From the NCBI RefSeq assembly GCF_024734405.1, contig NZ_CP059556.1:4340001-4404000 (forward strand): DNA of 64,000 bases. The letters are read 5' to 3'. Source of the stretch: Saccharopolyspora gregorii (GTDB lineage Bacteria; Actinomycetota; Actinomycetes; Mycobacteriales; Pseudonocardiaceae). The notes below the pieces were generated by a model, which saw only the letters and a list, made by a program, of their open reading frames with translations, did no database searches and had not been told where the DNA came from. The translations under genes and the position numbers were made by a program. Shown one piece after another: positions 18,013 through 26,146 of this stretch (position 1 is its first letter; each line of letters starts with the position of its first letter).

Positions 18013-18921
18013 GTGCAGCACCCCATCCTCGACCGCGTGGAGCGGGTCGCCGACGACGTCGTCTCCCTCGTGCTGCGCGGTGCGGACGGACCGCTCGCCC
18101 CCTGGACCCCGGGCGCGCACGTGGACCTGGCGCTGCCGAACCTGCTGACCCGGCAGTACTCGCTGTGCGGCGACCCGGCCGACCGCGGCCGCTACCGCAT
18201 CGCGGTGCGCCACGACCCGCTCAGCCGCGGCGGCTCGGAGTACGTCCACCTGTTCCTGCGCGAAGGGCGCACCGTGGCGGTCTCCCCGCCCCGCAACAAC
18301 TTCCCGCTGCTGCCCGCCCCCGAGTACCTGTTCCTGGCAGGCGGCATCGGCATCACCCCGATCGCGCCGATGCTGCGCGCCGCGCTCGCCGCCGGGGCCA
18401 CCGCGCGGCTGGTGTACGCGGGCCGCAGCACCGCGAGCATGCCGTTCGCCACCGAGCTCGCCGCCGCGCACGGCGACCGGGTCCGGATCGTCTCCACCGC
18501 GGCCGACGGGCGGCCCGACCTCGCCGCGCTGGCCGCCGACCTCGGTCCGGACGCGCTGGTGTACTGCTGCGGCCCCGACGCGATGCTCACCGCGGCCGAA
18601 GCCGCGTTCCCCGCCGACCGGCTGCACGTCGAACGCTTCCGCCCCGCCACCAGGACCTTCGCCCCGAACGCGGAGTTCCAGGTGCACTGCGCCCGCTCCG
18701 GGGGCAGCGTCCGGGTCGCCGCCGACGAGTCGATGCTCGACGCGTTGCACCACGCCGGGCACCCGGTGCCGAGCGGCTGCCGCGAAGGGGTCTGCGGCAG
18801 CTGCGAACTCGTCGTCCTCGCCGGCGAGCCCGAACACCGCGACGACATCGGCGCCGCACCCGGCACGATGTACCCCTGCGTGTCCCGAGCGTCGTCCCAC
18901 CACCTCTCCGTGGATCTCTGA
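18013..18921 (+). CDS. PDR/VanB-type ferredoxin-reductase oxidoreductase
   Basis: The protein has 302 residues and three parts. The FMN-binding barrel (about 1-95) includes RQYSLCGDP. The NAD-binding domain (about 100-205) includes FLAGGIGITPIAPML and YCCGPDAML. The C-terminal plant-type [2Fe-2S] domain has CREGVCGSC with a fourth Cys in MYPCVSR. Such reductases pass electrons from NAD(P)H to a Rieske oxygenase or a P450; no such partner is adjacent. GTG 18013. It is 17 nt from the following siderophore-interacting gene, so the two may be co-transcribed. Confidence 0.88.
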   Translation: MQHPILDRVERVADDVVSLVLRGADGPLAPWTPGAHVDLALPNLLTRQYSLCGDPADRGRYRIAVRHDPLSRGGSEYVHLFLREGRTVAVSPPRNNFPLLPAPEYLFLAGGIGITPIAPMLRAALAAGATARLVYAGRSTASMPFATELAAAHGDRVRIVSTAADGRPDLAALAADLGPDALVYCCGPDAMLTAAEAAFPADRLHVERFRPATRTFAPNAEFQVHCARSGGSVRVAADESMLDALHHAGHPVPSGCREGVCGSCELVVLAGEPEHRDDIGAAPGTMYPCVSRASSHHLSVDL

Positions 18922-18938
18922 ACAGAAGGGACGAAGTC

Positions 18939-19734
18939 GTGCTGCCCAAGATCCGCACGCCCGAACACCGCACGATGATCACGGTGGAGGTGCTGGCGAA
19001 CACCGCCACCTCCCCGCACTTCACCACCCTCACCCTCGGCGGCCCCGAACTGGAACACCTGGACCACGGCGGTCACGACCAGGCGGTCCGGCTGTTCTTC
19101 CCGCGCGAGGGCCAGGACCACCTGCGGATGCCCACCCTCTCCGGCAATGCGTGGATGGCCGAACTGCTCCTGCTGCCGAAGAGCCGCCGCCCGTGGGTGC
19201 GCAACTACACGATCCGCCGCAGGCGTCCCGAACGCGGCGAGGTCGACGTCGAGTTCGCGCTGCACGACGACGCGCCCGCCGCCGACTGGGCCCGCCGCGC
19301 CCGGCCCGGCGACCCGGCCGGGATCTTCGACATCGGCGTCGGCTACCTGCCGCCGGACGACGCGCGGCACCAGCTGCTCGTCGGCGACGAGAGCGCGGTC
19401 CCCGCGGTCCTCGAACACGCCCCCGAACGACCTGCGCGCCGACGTGGTGCTGGAAGTTCCCGAGACCGCCGACATCCGCTCCGACGTCACCGCGCCCCCG
19501 GGCGCGCGGGTGCGCTGGCTGGCCCGCGACGGCTCCGGGGACGTGCCCGGGGTGCTGGCGCTGGCCGCGGCGAAGGAGTGGTCGCCGGGGCCGGGCCGCG
19601 GCTACGCGTGGGTGGCGGGCGAGTCGAAGCTCGCCACCGGGCTGCGCAGGCACCTGGTGCAGGAGCACGGGCTGCCGAAGCAGGACATCGCGTTCTTCGG
19701 CTACTGGCGCCACGGCCGCTCCAGCCCGGGCTGA
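18939..19734 (+). pseudogene. siderophore-interacting protein (SIP), frameshifted
   Basis: This is a flavin reductase of the SIP/ViuB group, which releases iron from ferric siderophores. The first frame (from GTG 18939, AGAAGGGACG site) carries EHRTMITVEVL, the flavin-site motif RNYTIRRRRPERGE and GDESAVPAVL. The second frame carries NDLRADVVLEVPETADI, the NAD-side motif AWVAGESK and the family ending FFGYWRHGRS. They are joined by a +1 shift in a run of five C at 19420-19424; four C would restore the frame. Both halves are otherwise well conserved, so this is either a recent inactivation or a sequencing error. Confidence 0.8.
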
Positions 19735-19738
19735 GGTG

Positions 19739-19789
19739 CCCCGGCTCCTCCTGCTCCGGCCCCTCCTGCCCCGGCTCCTCCTGCTCCGG
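19739..19789. repeat. two copies of a 21-nt C-rich repeat
   Basis: A 21-mer containing CCGGCTCCTCCTGCTCCGG occurs at 19739 and 19769, 30 nt apart, right after the siderophore-interacting gene. A related shorter unit lies between them. No function is apparent. Confidence 0.6.
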
Positions 19790-19831
19790 GGCGGGGTGAC
19801 AGGTGGTCCTGGTGCGTGCGGCGTGGTCGTT

Positions 19832-19851
19832 GCTCAGCGGCTTCGCCGCTG
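19832..19851 (-). repeat. partial copy of the structured repeat (end hairpin only)
   Basis: GCTCAGCGGCTTCGCCGCTG is the reverse complement of the 5' hairpin shared by the two full repeats at 15745 and 22140. Nothing of the long palindrome is present. It lies 63 nt before the DinB-type gene. Confidence 0.5.
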
Positions 19852-19914
19852 CCGAGCCGACGATGCGGATCGGTGGGCGGGTTCGGGTTCCGGGTGGCGA
19901 TTACGCTGCCGCGC

Positions 19915-20433
19915 ATGGACTTCCGCGACGAGGCGCTGGACCAGCTGGACCTCTACTGGGAGCAGTGGCGGCCCCGGCTGGACGGGCTCACCGACGAGGA
20001 GTACTTCCGCGAGCCGGTGCCGGAGTGCTGGTCGGTGCGCCGGACCGGGCGCGGCTGGGAGTTCGACTTCGCCTTCCCCGCGCCCGACCCGCCGCCGTTC
20101 ACGACGATCGCCTGGCGGTTGTGCCACGTCGCCGACCACGTGTTCGCGATGCGCGTCTCGAACCACTTCGGCGACGGCTCGTACCGGATCGACCACCACG
20201 ACTACCCGGGTTCCGCCGCGGTGGCGCTCGCCCACCTGGACCGGCAGCACGGGCTGTGGCGGGACGGGATCGGCTCGATGCCCGCCGAGCGCTGGACGCG
20301 ACCGGTGGGGCCCGCGGAAGGCCCGCACGCCGACCGGACCTACCTGACGCTGGTCCTGCACCTGAACCGGGAGCTGTTCCACCACGGCGGCGAGATCGCC
20401 CTGCTGCGCGACCTGTACCGGTCCGCCGCGTGA
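19915..20433 (+). CDS. DinB-superfamily protein
   Basis: The protein has 172 residues with the four-helix DinB plan. Its three likely metal-binding histidines are in RLCHVADHV and LFHHGGEIALLRDL, and CWSVRRTG is a family-like segment. In actinomycetes many members are mycothiol-dependent transferases, but the reaction cannot be told from sequence. ATG 19915 was preferred because the upstream frame is repeat-like and GC-driven. There is no clear ribosome site; a TACGCT box about 8 nt upstream suggests a leaderless message. Confidence 0.75.
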   Translation: MDFRDEALDQLDLYWEQWRPRLDGLTDEEYFREPVPECWSVRRTGRGWEFDFAFPAPDPPPFTTIAWRLCHVADHVFAMRVSNHFGDGSYRIDHHDYPGSAAVALAHLDRQHGLWRDGIGSMPAERWTRPVGPAEGPHADRTYLTLVLHLNRELFHHGGEIALLRDLYRSAA

Positions 20434-20514
20434 TCTCCCGCGCACGGCGGTACTGCCCGATGGCGCTCCGTGATCGAATGGGCTGCGCACAGCAACATCG
20501 GAGCCGGAGCGAGC

Positions 20515-21201
20515 ATGTCGACAGGACAACAGAAGAAGCAGCGGACCCCGGTGTGGATCACCGTGGTGTCCGCACTGATCATCGGACTGGGCTGGTTGGT
20601 GTTCGAGTCCGGTGCGCTGGACAAGGTGCTCGCCACCGATTCCGGGGCGCCGTCCACCGCATCGGCGGGTGCGGCGTCCGAGCAGCTCGCGGACCTCCAG
20701 GTGAAGCCCGCCGGTTCGATGGACGGCTACTCGCGCAAGAGCTTCGAGCACTGGATCCCCGCGCCCGAAGCGGGGAAGAACTGCAACACCCGCGAAGCGG
20801 TGCTGGTCCGCGACGGCACGGACGTGCAGGTGGACAACTCCTGCGAGGCGACGTCCGGCAGCTGGGTCAGCACCTACAGCGGGGAGACCGTGGCCGACGA
20901 CTCCGACGTGGACATCGACCACATGGTTCCGCTGGCCAACGCCTGGCGCAGCGGGGCGAACGAGTGGACCGCCGAGCGCCGCGAGCAGTTCGCCAACGAC
21001 ATGGACCTGCCGCAGCTCGTCGCCGCCGACAAGAGCTCCAACCGGTCGAAGGGCGACAAGGACCCGTCGAAGTGGAAGCCGGTGGAGGCCGCGTGGTGCG
21101 AGTACGCCACCGACTGGGTCACCGTGAAGCACGGATACGGGCTGTCGGTCACCGCGGAGGAGAAGTCGGCGCTGGAACAGATGCTGGCGACCTGCGGCTG
21201 A
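20515..21201 (+). CDS. membrane-anchored or secreted HNH (DUF1524) nuclease-like protein
   Basis: The protein has 228 residues, with one hydrophobic segment at about 12-30 (VWITVVSALIIGLGWLVF), then an extracytoplasmic domain. The core DIDHMVPLANAWRSGA is the HNH-type motif of DUF1524/GmrSD-like nucleases, followed by an AADKSSNRSKGDKDP segment and WCEYATDW. Cys pairs in the exported part could form disulfides. Such proteins are common single genes in actinomycetes, probably extracellular nucleases for scavenging or competition. ATG 20515 follows GGAGC. Confidence 0.85.
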   Translation: MSTGQQKKQRTPVWITVVSALIIGLGWLVFESGALDKVLATDSGAPSTASAGAASEQLADLQVKPAGSMDGYSRKSFEHWIPAPEAGKNCNTREAVLVRDGTDVQVDNSCEATSGSWVSTYSGETVADDSDVDIDHMVPLANAWRSGANEWTAERREQFANDMDLPQLVAADKSSNRSKGDKDPSKWKPVEAAWCEYATDWVTVKHGYGLSVTAEEKSALEQMLATCG

Positions 21202-21229
21202 TCCGCCTGCCGCGGAGAGGAGCGCGAAG

Positions 21230-22123
21230 ATGCGCCTGGGCCTGGGACTACCGCAGTTCGGCGCGTTCGCCCACCCCGACCACGTGCGCACCGTGGCCGC
21301 GGAGGCGGAGGCGATGGGCTACGAGAGCCTGTGGGCCGGGGAACGGGTGCACGCCCCGCACCGGCTGCTCACGCCCTACCCCGGCGGGGACGGCACGTTG
21401 CCGCCGCAGATGCGGGCCGCGCTCGACCCGCTGCTGACGTTGAGCATCGCGGCGCAGGTGACGAGGTCGCCGCTGCTGGGCACCAGCACGCTCAGCGCGC
21501 CGCTGCACCCGCCGATCGCGCTGGCCCGCGCCCTCACCGGCCTGGACCTGCTCAGCTCGGGACGGCTCATCGCCGGTCTCGGGCTGAGCTGGTCCAAGGA
21601 CGAGTACCTGGCGGCCGGGGTGCCGTGGGCGGAGCGCGGCGCCCGGCTGGACGAGACCCTCGACGTGCTCGCCGCGCTGTGGGGACCCGATCCGGTGCGG
21701 CACCGCGGCCGGTTCTGGACGATCAGCCCCGGCGAGTTCCAGCCGAAACCGACGCGGAAGGTGCCGGTGTACCTCGGCGGCGGTTCGGAGGCGGCGCTGC
21801 GGCGCATCGCCCGCCGCGCGGACGGGTGGCTGGCGATCGCCCTGCCGCTGGACGCGCTGCGCCGCCAGCTCGCCGCGCTGCGGGAGCACCCGCGGGAGGC
21901 CGGGCTGGAACCGGTGCGCACGGTGCTGCGGGTCAACGCCGAGTTCGGCCCGCCGGGGGACCGCCCCGCGCAGGGCTCGGTGGAGCACATCGCCGAGCAC
22001 CTGCACGCGGTCGCCGAGCTGGGCGTGGAGGACGCCTTCGTCGACCTGCAGTTCACCACCTGCGACACCCTCCCCGAATTCCTCGACCACGCGGCCCGCC
22101 TCCGCACCGCCTTCCCCACCTGA
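21230..22123 (+). CDS. luciferase-like (LLM) F420-type oxidoreductase
   Basis: The protein has 297 residues with the TIM-barrel layout of the TIGR03619-type luciferase-like family: LGLGLPQFGAFA at the start, GYESLWAGERVH, LLTLSIAAQVTRSPLLGTS, DLLSSGRLIAGLGLSWSKDEY and PVYLGGGSEAALRRIARRADGW. Members use F420 or FMN; substrates are diverse. It has an AGAGGAGCG site and follows the nuclease gene by 28 nt. The structured repeat begins 17 nt after its stop. Confidence 0.88.
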   Translation: MRLGLGLPQFGAFAHPDHVRTVAAEAEAMGYESLWAGERVHAPHRLLTPYPGGDGTLPPQMRAALDPLLTLSIAAQVTRSPLLGTSTLSAPLHPPIALARALTGLDLLSSGRLIAGLGLSWSKDEYLAAGVPWAERGARLDETLDVLAALWGPDPVRHRGRFWTISPGEFQPKPTRKVPVYLGGGSEAALRRIARRADGWLAIALPLDALRRQLAALREHPREAGLEPVRTVLRVNAEFGPPGDRPAQGSVEHIAEHLHAVAELGVEDAFVDLQFTTCDTLPEFLDHAARLRTAFPT

Positions 22124-22139
22124 CCAGCCCGGCGCCCCG

Positions 22140-22295
22140 CCTGTCAGCGGCGAAGCCGCTGAGCAGCGACCACCCGATCAACCGGCACCGCCGCGGGTTC
22201 TCAGCGGTCTTCTCGCGAGGACAGCGATTTCTCCTGTGGCGGAGCCACCGGTGAAATCGATCCCGCAGCGAGAAGGCCGCTGAGGTTCCGCCACC
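22140..22295 (+). repeat. structured interspersed repeat, copy 2
   Basis: This copy is collinear with 15745-15900. The palindrome arms are CTCAGCGGTCTTCTCGC (22200-22216) and GCGAGAAGGCCGCTGAG (22268-22284). Inside are GATTTC/GAAATC and the same GTGGC-GGA-GCCAC hairpin. Compared with copy 1, the palindrome has 11 base changes; ten are compensating pairs and the eleventh makes a G-T (G-U) pair. It ends about 80 nt before the HAD gene. Confidence 0.85.
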
Positions 22296-22348
22296 CGCAC
22301 CGCAGAGCAGGCCGACCACGATCCCCCCGAAAAAAGTTCTAGCGGGCA

Positions 22349-22364
22349 TACCGGCTAGTCGGTA
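22349..22364 (+). promoter_or_regulatory. candidate TetR operator before the acyl-CoA operon
   Basis: TACCGGCTAGTCGGTA is a palindrome (arms TACCG/CGGTA) 11 nt before the first gene of the operon. It closely matches sites at 33328-33343 and 34874-34890, beside a TetR gene. The position is suited to repression. Confidence 0.6.
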
Positions 22365-22375
22365 CGGTCCGGTGC

Positions 22376-23035
22376 ATGGCCTCCTCGATCCAAGCGGTGA
22401 TCTTCGACTACGGCGGGGTCCTCACCACGCGGGGCCGGGACGCGATCGATGCCTGGACCCGCGCCGAGCGGATCAAGCCGGAGACGTTCTCCGCCGCGTT
22501 GAAGGAATGGCTGTCCCGCAGCGCCCCCGCAGGCACGCCGATCCACCGGCTGGAGACGGGCGAGCTCTCCGGCGCCGAGTTCGACCGGCTGCTGGCGTCC
22601 CGGCTGCGCACCGTGGACGACGAACCCGTCGTGCCGGACGGCCTGATGGCGCGGATGTTCTCGCACATGCGCCCGGACGAGGCGATGCACCGGCTGGTCG
22701 CCGACCTGCGCGCCGCCGGGGTGCGCACGGCGATGCTGTCGAACAGCTGGGGCAACAACTACCCGTGGGAGAGCTTGGAGGGGATGTTCGAGCTGGCCGT
22801 CATCTCCAGCGAGGTGGGCCTGCGCAAACCGGACCCCCGGATCTACGAGCTCGTCCTGGACCGGCTCGGCCTGCGCCCGCAGGAGGCCGTGCTCGTCGAC
22901 GACGGCGCACCGAACGTCGAGGCCGCCGAGCAGCTCGGCCTGCGCGCGGTGCTGCACACCGACGCCGCCAAGACCCGCGCCGAGCTCCGCGGGCTGCTGC
23001 CACGGCTGGGACCCGACACCGCGGAGGAGACATGA
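22376..23035 (+). CDS. HAD-superfamily protein, ACAD10 N-domain type
   Basis: The protein has 219 residues with the HAD fold. Motif I is FDYGGVLT, motif II MLSNSW, motif III K-P-D-P (LRKPDPRIYEL) and motif IV VLVDDGAPNVEAAEQLG. The second Asp of the usual DxD motif is Gly, as in the HAD domain of human ACAD10, so ordinary phosphatase activity may be weak. It starts an operon and overlaps the kinase-like gene by 4 nt. It may act on a phosphorylated intermediate made by the next gene product; this is inference. Confidence 0.85.
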   Translation: MASSIQAVIFDYGGVLTTRGRDAIDAWTRAERIKPETFSAALKEWLSRSAPAGTPIHRLETGELSGAEFDRLLASRLRTVDDEPVVPDGLMARMFSHMRPDEAMHRLVADLRAAGVRTAMLSNSWGNNYPWESLEGMFELAVISSEVGLRKPDPRIYELVLDRLGLRPQEAVLVDDGAPNVEAAEQLGLRAVLHTDAAKTRAELRGLLPRLGPDTAEET

Positions 23036-24060
23036 GCGACGACCTGCCCGGACTCGACCTGACCCGGCTGCGCGAGCACCTGGACCGGGAGCTGCCCGGC
23101 CTGGTCACCGGGCCGCTGACCGGCGAACTGGTGCAGGGCGGCCGGTCCAACCTCACCTACGTCGTCGGTGACGGCGCGCGGCGCTGGGTGGTGCGCCGGC
23201 CGCCGCTGGGCCACGTGCTGGCGACCGCGCACGACATGGGCCGCGAGCACCGGGTGATGTCGGCGCTGGCGGACACCGCGGTGCCGGTGCCGCGCACCTA
23301 CCTGATGTGCCAGGACGAGGACGTGCTCGGCGCCCCGTTCTACGTGATGGAGCACGTGGACGGCACCGTGTACCGCTCCCCCGAGCTGACCGAGCGGCTC
23401 GGCACCGAGCAGCGGCACGAGCTGTCGATGCGGCTGGTCGACGTGCTCGCCGACCTGCACTCGCTGGACCCGGAACAGGTGGGGCTGGGCGACTTCGGCC
23501 GCCCCGAGGGGTTCCTGGAGCGGCAGGTGCGGCGCTGGAGCAAGCAGCTCGCCGCCTCCCGCAGCCGGGATCTCGACGGCATCGAGCGGCTCGCCGAACT
23601 GCTCGGCGCCCGCGTCCCGGCCACCCGGCGCACCGGCATCGTGCACGGCGACTACCGGCTGGACAACGTGCTGGTCGGCGACTCGCTGGAGATCGGCGCG
23701 GTGCTGGACTGGGAGATGGCCACGCTCGGCGATCCGCTCACCGACCTCGGGTTGCTGGCGGTGTACTGGGAGGGGCTGGACGGCGTGCAGCAGAACCCGA
23801 TCGCGAAGGGCATCGGCCCGGAGTACGGGTTCCCGCCGATCCGCGAGCTGTGGCAGCGCTACGCCGAGCGCAGCGGCACCGACCTGTCCGACGTCGAGTG
23901 GTACCGGGCGTTCGGCTTCTTCAAGCTCGCGGTGATCAGCGAAGGCATCCACTACCGCTTCACCCGCGGGCAGACCGTCGGGGACGGCTTCGAGCACATC
24001 GGGGCGCTCGTCCCGCACCTGGTCGCCCAGGGCCTGTCCGCTCTCGACGAGGAGGCATGA
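23032..24060 (+). CDS. APH-family kinase, likely 4-hydroxyacyl-CoA kinase
   Basis: The protein has 342 residues with the aminoglycoside-phosphotransferase fold: nucleotide loop [10 protein letters not shown], Brenner motif [12 protein letters not shown] and metal-binding [16 protein letters not shown]. The sequence type is that of ACAD10/ACAD11 kinase domains and of LvaA in levulinate catabolism, where the 4-hydroxyl of a 4-hydroxyacyl-CoA is phosphorylated. Antibiotic resistance is very unlikely given the operon. ATG 23032 overlaps the HAD stop. Only the substrate is uncertain. Confidence 0.85.
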   Translation: MSDDLPGLDLTRLREHLDRELPGLVTGPLTGELVQGGRSNLTYVVGDGARRWVVRRPPLGHVLATAHDMGREHRVMSALADTAVPVPRTYLMCQDEDVLGAPFYVMEHVDGTVYRSPELTERLGTEQRHELSMRLVDVLADLHSLDPEQVGLGDFGRPEGFLERQVRRWSKQLAASRSRDLDGIERLAELLGARVPATRRTGIVHGDYRLDNVLVGDSLEIGAVLDWEMATLGDPLTDLGLLAVYWEGLDGVQQNPIAKGIGPEYGFPPIRELWQRYAERSGTDLSDVEWYRAFGFFKLAVISEGIHYRFTRGQTVGDGFEHIGALVPHLVAQGLSALDEEA

Positions 24061-24061
24061 C

Positions 24062-25270
24062 ATGGAGTTCGGCTACGACGCCCGCACCGAGGAGTACCGC
24101 GGCAGGCTCGCGGAGTTCGTGGACGAGCACATCTACCCGTCCGAGCCGGTGCTGCACGAGCAGCTGGCCGCCGCGGGCGACCCGTGGGCGCACGCGCCGA
24201 TCATCGAGGACCTGAAGGCGAAGGCCAAGGAAGCGGGCCTGTGGAACCTGTTCCTGCCCGGGGAGCACGGCGCGGGGCTGACGAACCTGCAGTACGCGCC
24301 GCTCGCCGAGATCATGGGCCGCAGCCCGCACCTGGCGCCGGAGGTGTTCAACTGCTCGGCGCCGGACACCGGCAACATGGAGGTGCTGGCCGAGTTCGGC
24401 ACCGACGCCCAGCGGGAGCGCTGGTTGCGGCCGCTGCTGGACGGCGAGATCCGCTCCGCGTTCTGCATGACCGAACCGGACGTGGCCTCCTCGGACGCCA
24501 CGAACATCGGCACCCGCATCGTGCGCGACGGCGACCACTACGTGATCAACGGCCGCAAGTGGTGGTCGTCGGGGGCGATGAGCCCGCGCTGCAAGATCCT
24601 CATCGTGATGGGCAAGTCCGATCCGGACGCCGAACGGCACCGGCAGCAGAGCCAGATCCTGGTGCCGGTGGACACGCCGGGCGTGCGGATCGAACGCGGC
24701 ATGCACGTGTTCGGCTACCACGACGGCGACCACGGCGGGCACGCCGAGATCGTGTTCGACGACGTGCGGGTCCCGGCCGAGAACATCATCTCCGGGGAAG
24801 GCGAGGGCTTCGCCATCGCGCAGGCCCGGCTCGGCCCCGGCCGCATCCACCACTGCATGCGCGCCATCGGCATGGCCGAACGCGCGCTGGAGCTGATGTG
24901 CCGGCGCGCGCTGGCCCGCTCCGCGTTCGGCGGCCCGATCGCCGACCAGGGCGTGGTGCAGCAGTGGATCGCCGACGCGCGCATCGCGATCGAGACCAAC
25001 CGGTTGCTGACGTTGAAGACGGCGTGGCTGATGGACACCGTCGGCAACCGGGGCGCGCACACCGAGATCCAGGCGATCAAGGTCGCGGTCCCGCAGATGG
25101 TCACGTCCATCATCGACCGCGCCATCCAGGCGCACGGTGCGGCCGGGGTCAGCCAGGACACGCCGCTGGCCTCGCTGTACGCGCACGCCCGCACGCTGCA
25201 CATCGTGGACGGTCCGGACGAGGTGCACCGCCGTTCGCTGGCCCGCCGCGAGCTCAAGCAGTACCGCTGA
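24062..25270 (+). CDS. acyl-CoA dehydrogenase, ACAD10/ACAD11 type
   Basis: The protein has 402 residues with the full acyl-CoA dehydrogenase fold: [16 protein letters not shown] at the flavin, [12 protein letters not shown], and near the C-terminus [19 protein letters not shown]. The DGPDEVH motif is typical of ACAD10/11 rather than the usual EGTSEI. In 4-hydroxyacid breakdown this class removes phosphate from the 4-phosphoacyl-CoA and shifts the oxidation state so that beta-oxidation can continue. It begins one base after the kinase stop, so it is surely co-translated. Confidence 0.9.
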   Translation: MEFGYDARTEEYRGRLAEFVDEHIYPSEPVLHEQLAAAGDPWAHAPIIEDLKAKAKEAGLWNLFLPGEHGAGLTNLQYAPLAEIMGRSPHLAPEVFNCSAPDTGNMEVLAEFGTDAQRERWLRPLLDGEIRSAFCMTEPDVASSDATNIGTRIVRDGDHYVINGRKWWSSGAMSPRCKILIVMGKSDPDAERHRQQSQILVPVDTPGVRIERGMHVFGYHDGDHGGHAEIVFDDVRVPAENIISGEGEGFAIAQARLGPGRIHHCMRAIGMAERALELMCRRALARSAFGGPIADQGVVQQWIADARIAIETNRLLTLKTAWLMDTVGNRGAHTEIQAIKVAVPQMVTSIIDRAIQAHGAAGVSQDTPLASLYAHARTLHIVDGPDEVHRRSLARRELKQYR

Positions 25271-25305
25271 AGAACTCCCCCGACGACGAAGTGAGGGAAC
25301 CACCC

Positions 25306-26058
25306 ATGTCGAACAAAACCGCGATCGTCACCGGCGCCGCCCGCGGAATCGGCGCGGCCACCGCGAAGCGGCTCGCCCGGGACGGATTCGCCGTCGCGGT
25401 GATCGACCTCGACGAGCAGGCCTGCGCCGACACGGTCTCGGCGATCGAATCGGCGGGCGGGAAGGCGCTGGCGGTGGGCGCGGACGTCAGCGACGCCGAC
25501 CAGGTCGCGGCCGCCGTGGACCGGGTCGCCGCCGAGCTCGGCGCCCCGACGGCGCTGGTGAACAACGCGGGCGTGCTGCGGGACAACCTGCTGTTCAAGA
25601 TGTCCGATTCGGACTGGGACACGGTGATGTCGGTGCACCTGCGCGGCGCGTTCCTGATGAGCCGGGCCGTGCAGAAGCACATGGTGGAGGCCGGGTGGGG
25701 CCGCATCGTGAACCTCTCCAGCACGTCCGCGCTGGGCAACCGCGGGCAGGCGAACTACTCGACGGCGAAGGCCGGGTTGCAGGGTCTGACGAAGACGCTG
25801 GCCATCGAGCTCGGCAAGTTCGGCGTCACCGCGAACGCGATCGCACCCGGGTTCATCGCCACCGACATGACGAAGGCGACGGCGGAGCGGGTCGGCGCGA
25901 GCTTCGAGGACTTCTCGAAGGCGGCCGTGTCCACCATCCCCGTCGGCCGGGCGGGCGAGCCGGACGACATCGCGAACGCGGCGTCGTTCTTCCTGGACGA
26001 ACGGTCCGGTTTCGTCTCCGGCCAGGTCCTCTACGTGGCGGGCGGGCCGCGCGACTGA
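25306..26058 (+). CDS. SDR oxidoreductase (FabG/3-hydroxyacyl type)
   Basis: The protein has 250 residues of the classical SDR family: NAD(P) motif TGAARGIG, NNAGVLRDNLLFKM, active-site Ser in NLSSTSALG and YSTAK, and the family ending PDDIANAASFFL with SGQVLYVAGG. FabG-like enzymes interconvert 3-hydroxyacyl- and 3-ketoacyl-thioesters, which fits the step after hydration. In the levulinate (lva) pathway an SDR also follows the dehydrogenase. It is 35 nt after the dehydrogenase gene in the same operon. Confidence 0.88.
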   Translation: MSNKTAIVTGAARGIGAATAKRLARDGFAVAVIDLDEQACADTVSAIESAGGKALAVGADVSDADQVAAAVDRVAAELGAPTALVNNAGVLRDNLLFKMSDSDWDTVMSVHLRGAFLMSRAVQKHMVEAGWGRIVNLSSTSALGNRGQANYSTAKAGLQGLTKTLAIELGKFGVTANAIAPGFIATDMTKATAERVGASFEDFSKAAVSTIPVGRAGEPDDIANAASFFLDERSGFVSGQVLYVAGGPRD

Positions 26059-26065
26059 GGTTCCG

Positions 26066-26093
26066 GGGTGGGCGCCTCGCAGGGCGTCCACCC
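26066..26093 (+). terminator. hairpin inside the acyl-CoA operon
   Basis: GGGTGGGCGCC (26066-26076) pairs with GGCGTCCACCC (26083-26093), with one G-U pair and a 6-nt loop, right after the SDR stop. No T-tract is present. It may reduce rather than end transcription into the next three genes. Confidence 0.5.
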
Positions 26094-26146
26094 GCTCGTC
26101 GGGGGGTTCGCTTTCTCAGGTTTCCGAGGGCAGGAGGAGTGCTGCG

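Noticed and set aside
23032-24060. Aminoglycoside resistance kinase
   Set aside because: Although the fold is APH, the sequence type and position between HAD and ACAD11-like genes point to acyl-CoA metabolism.
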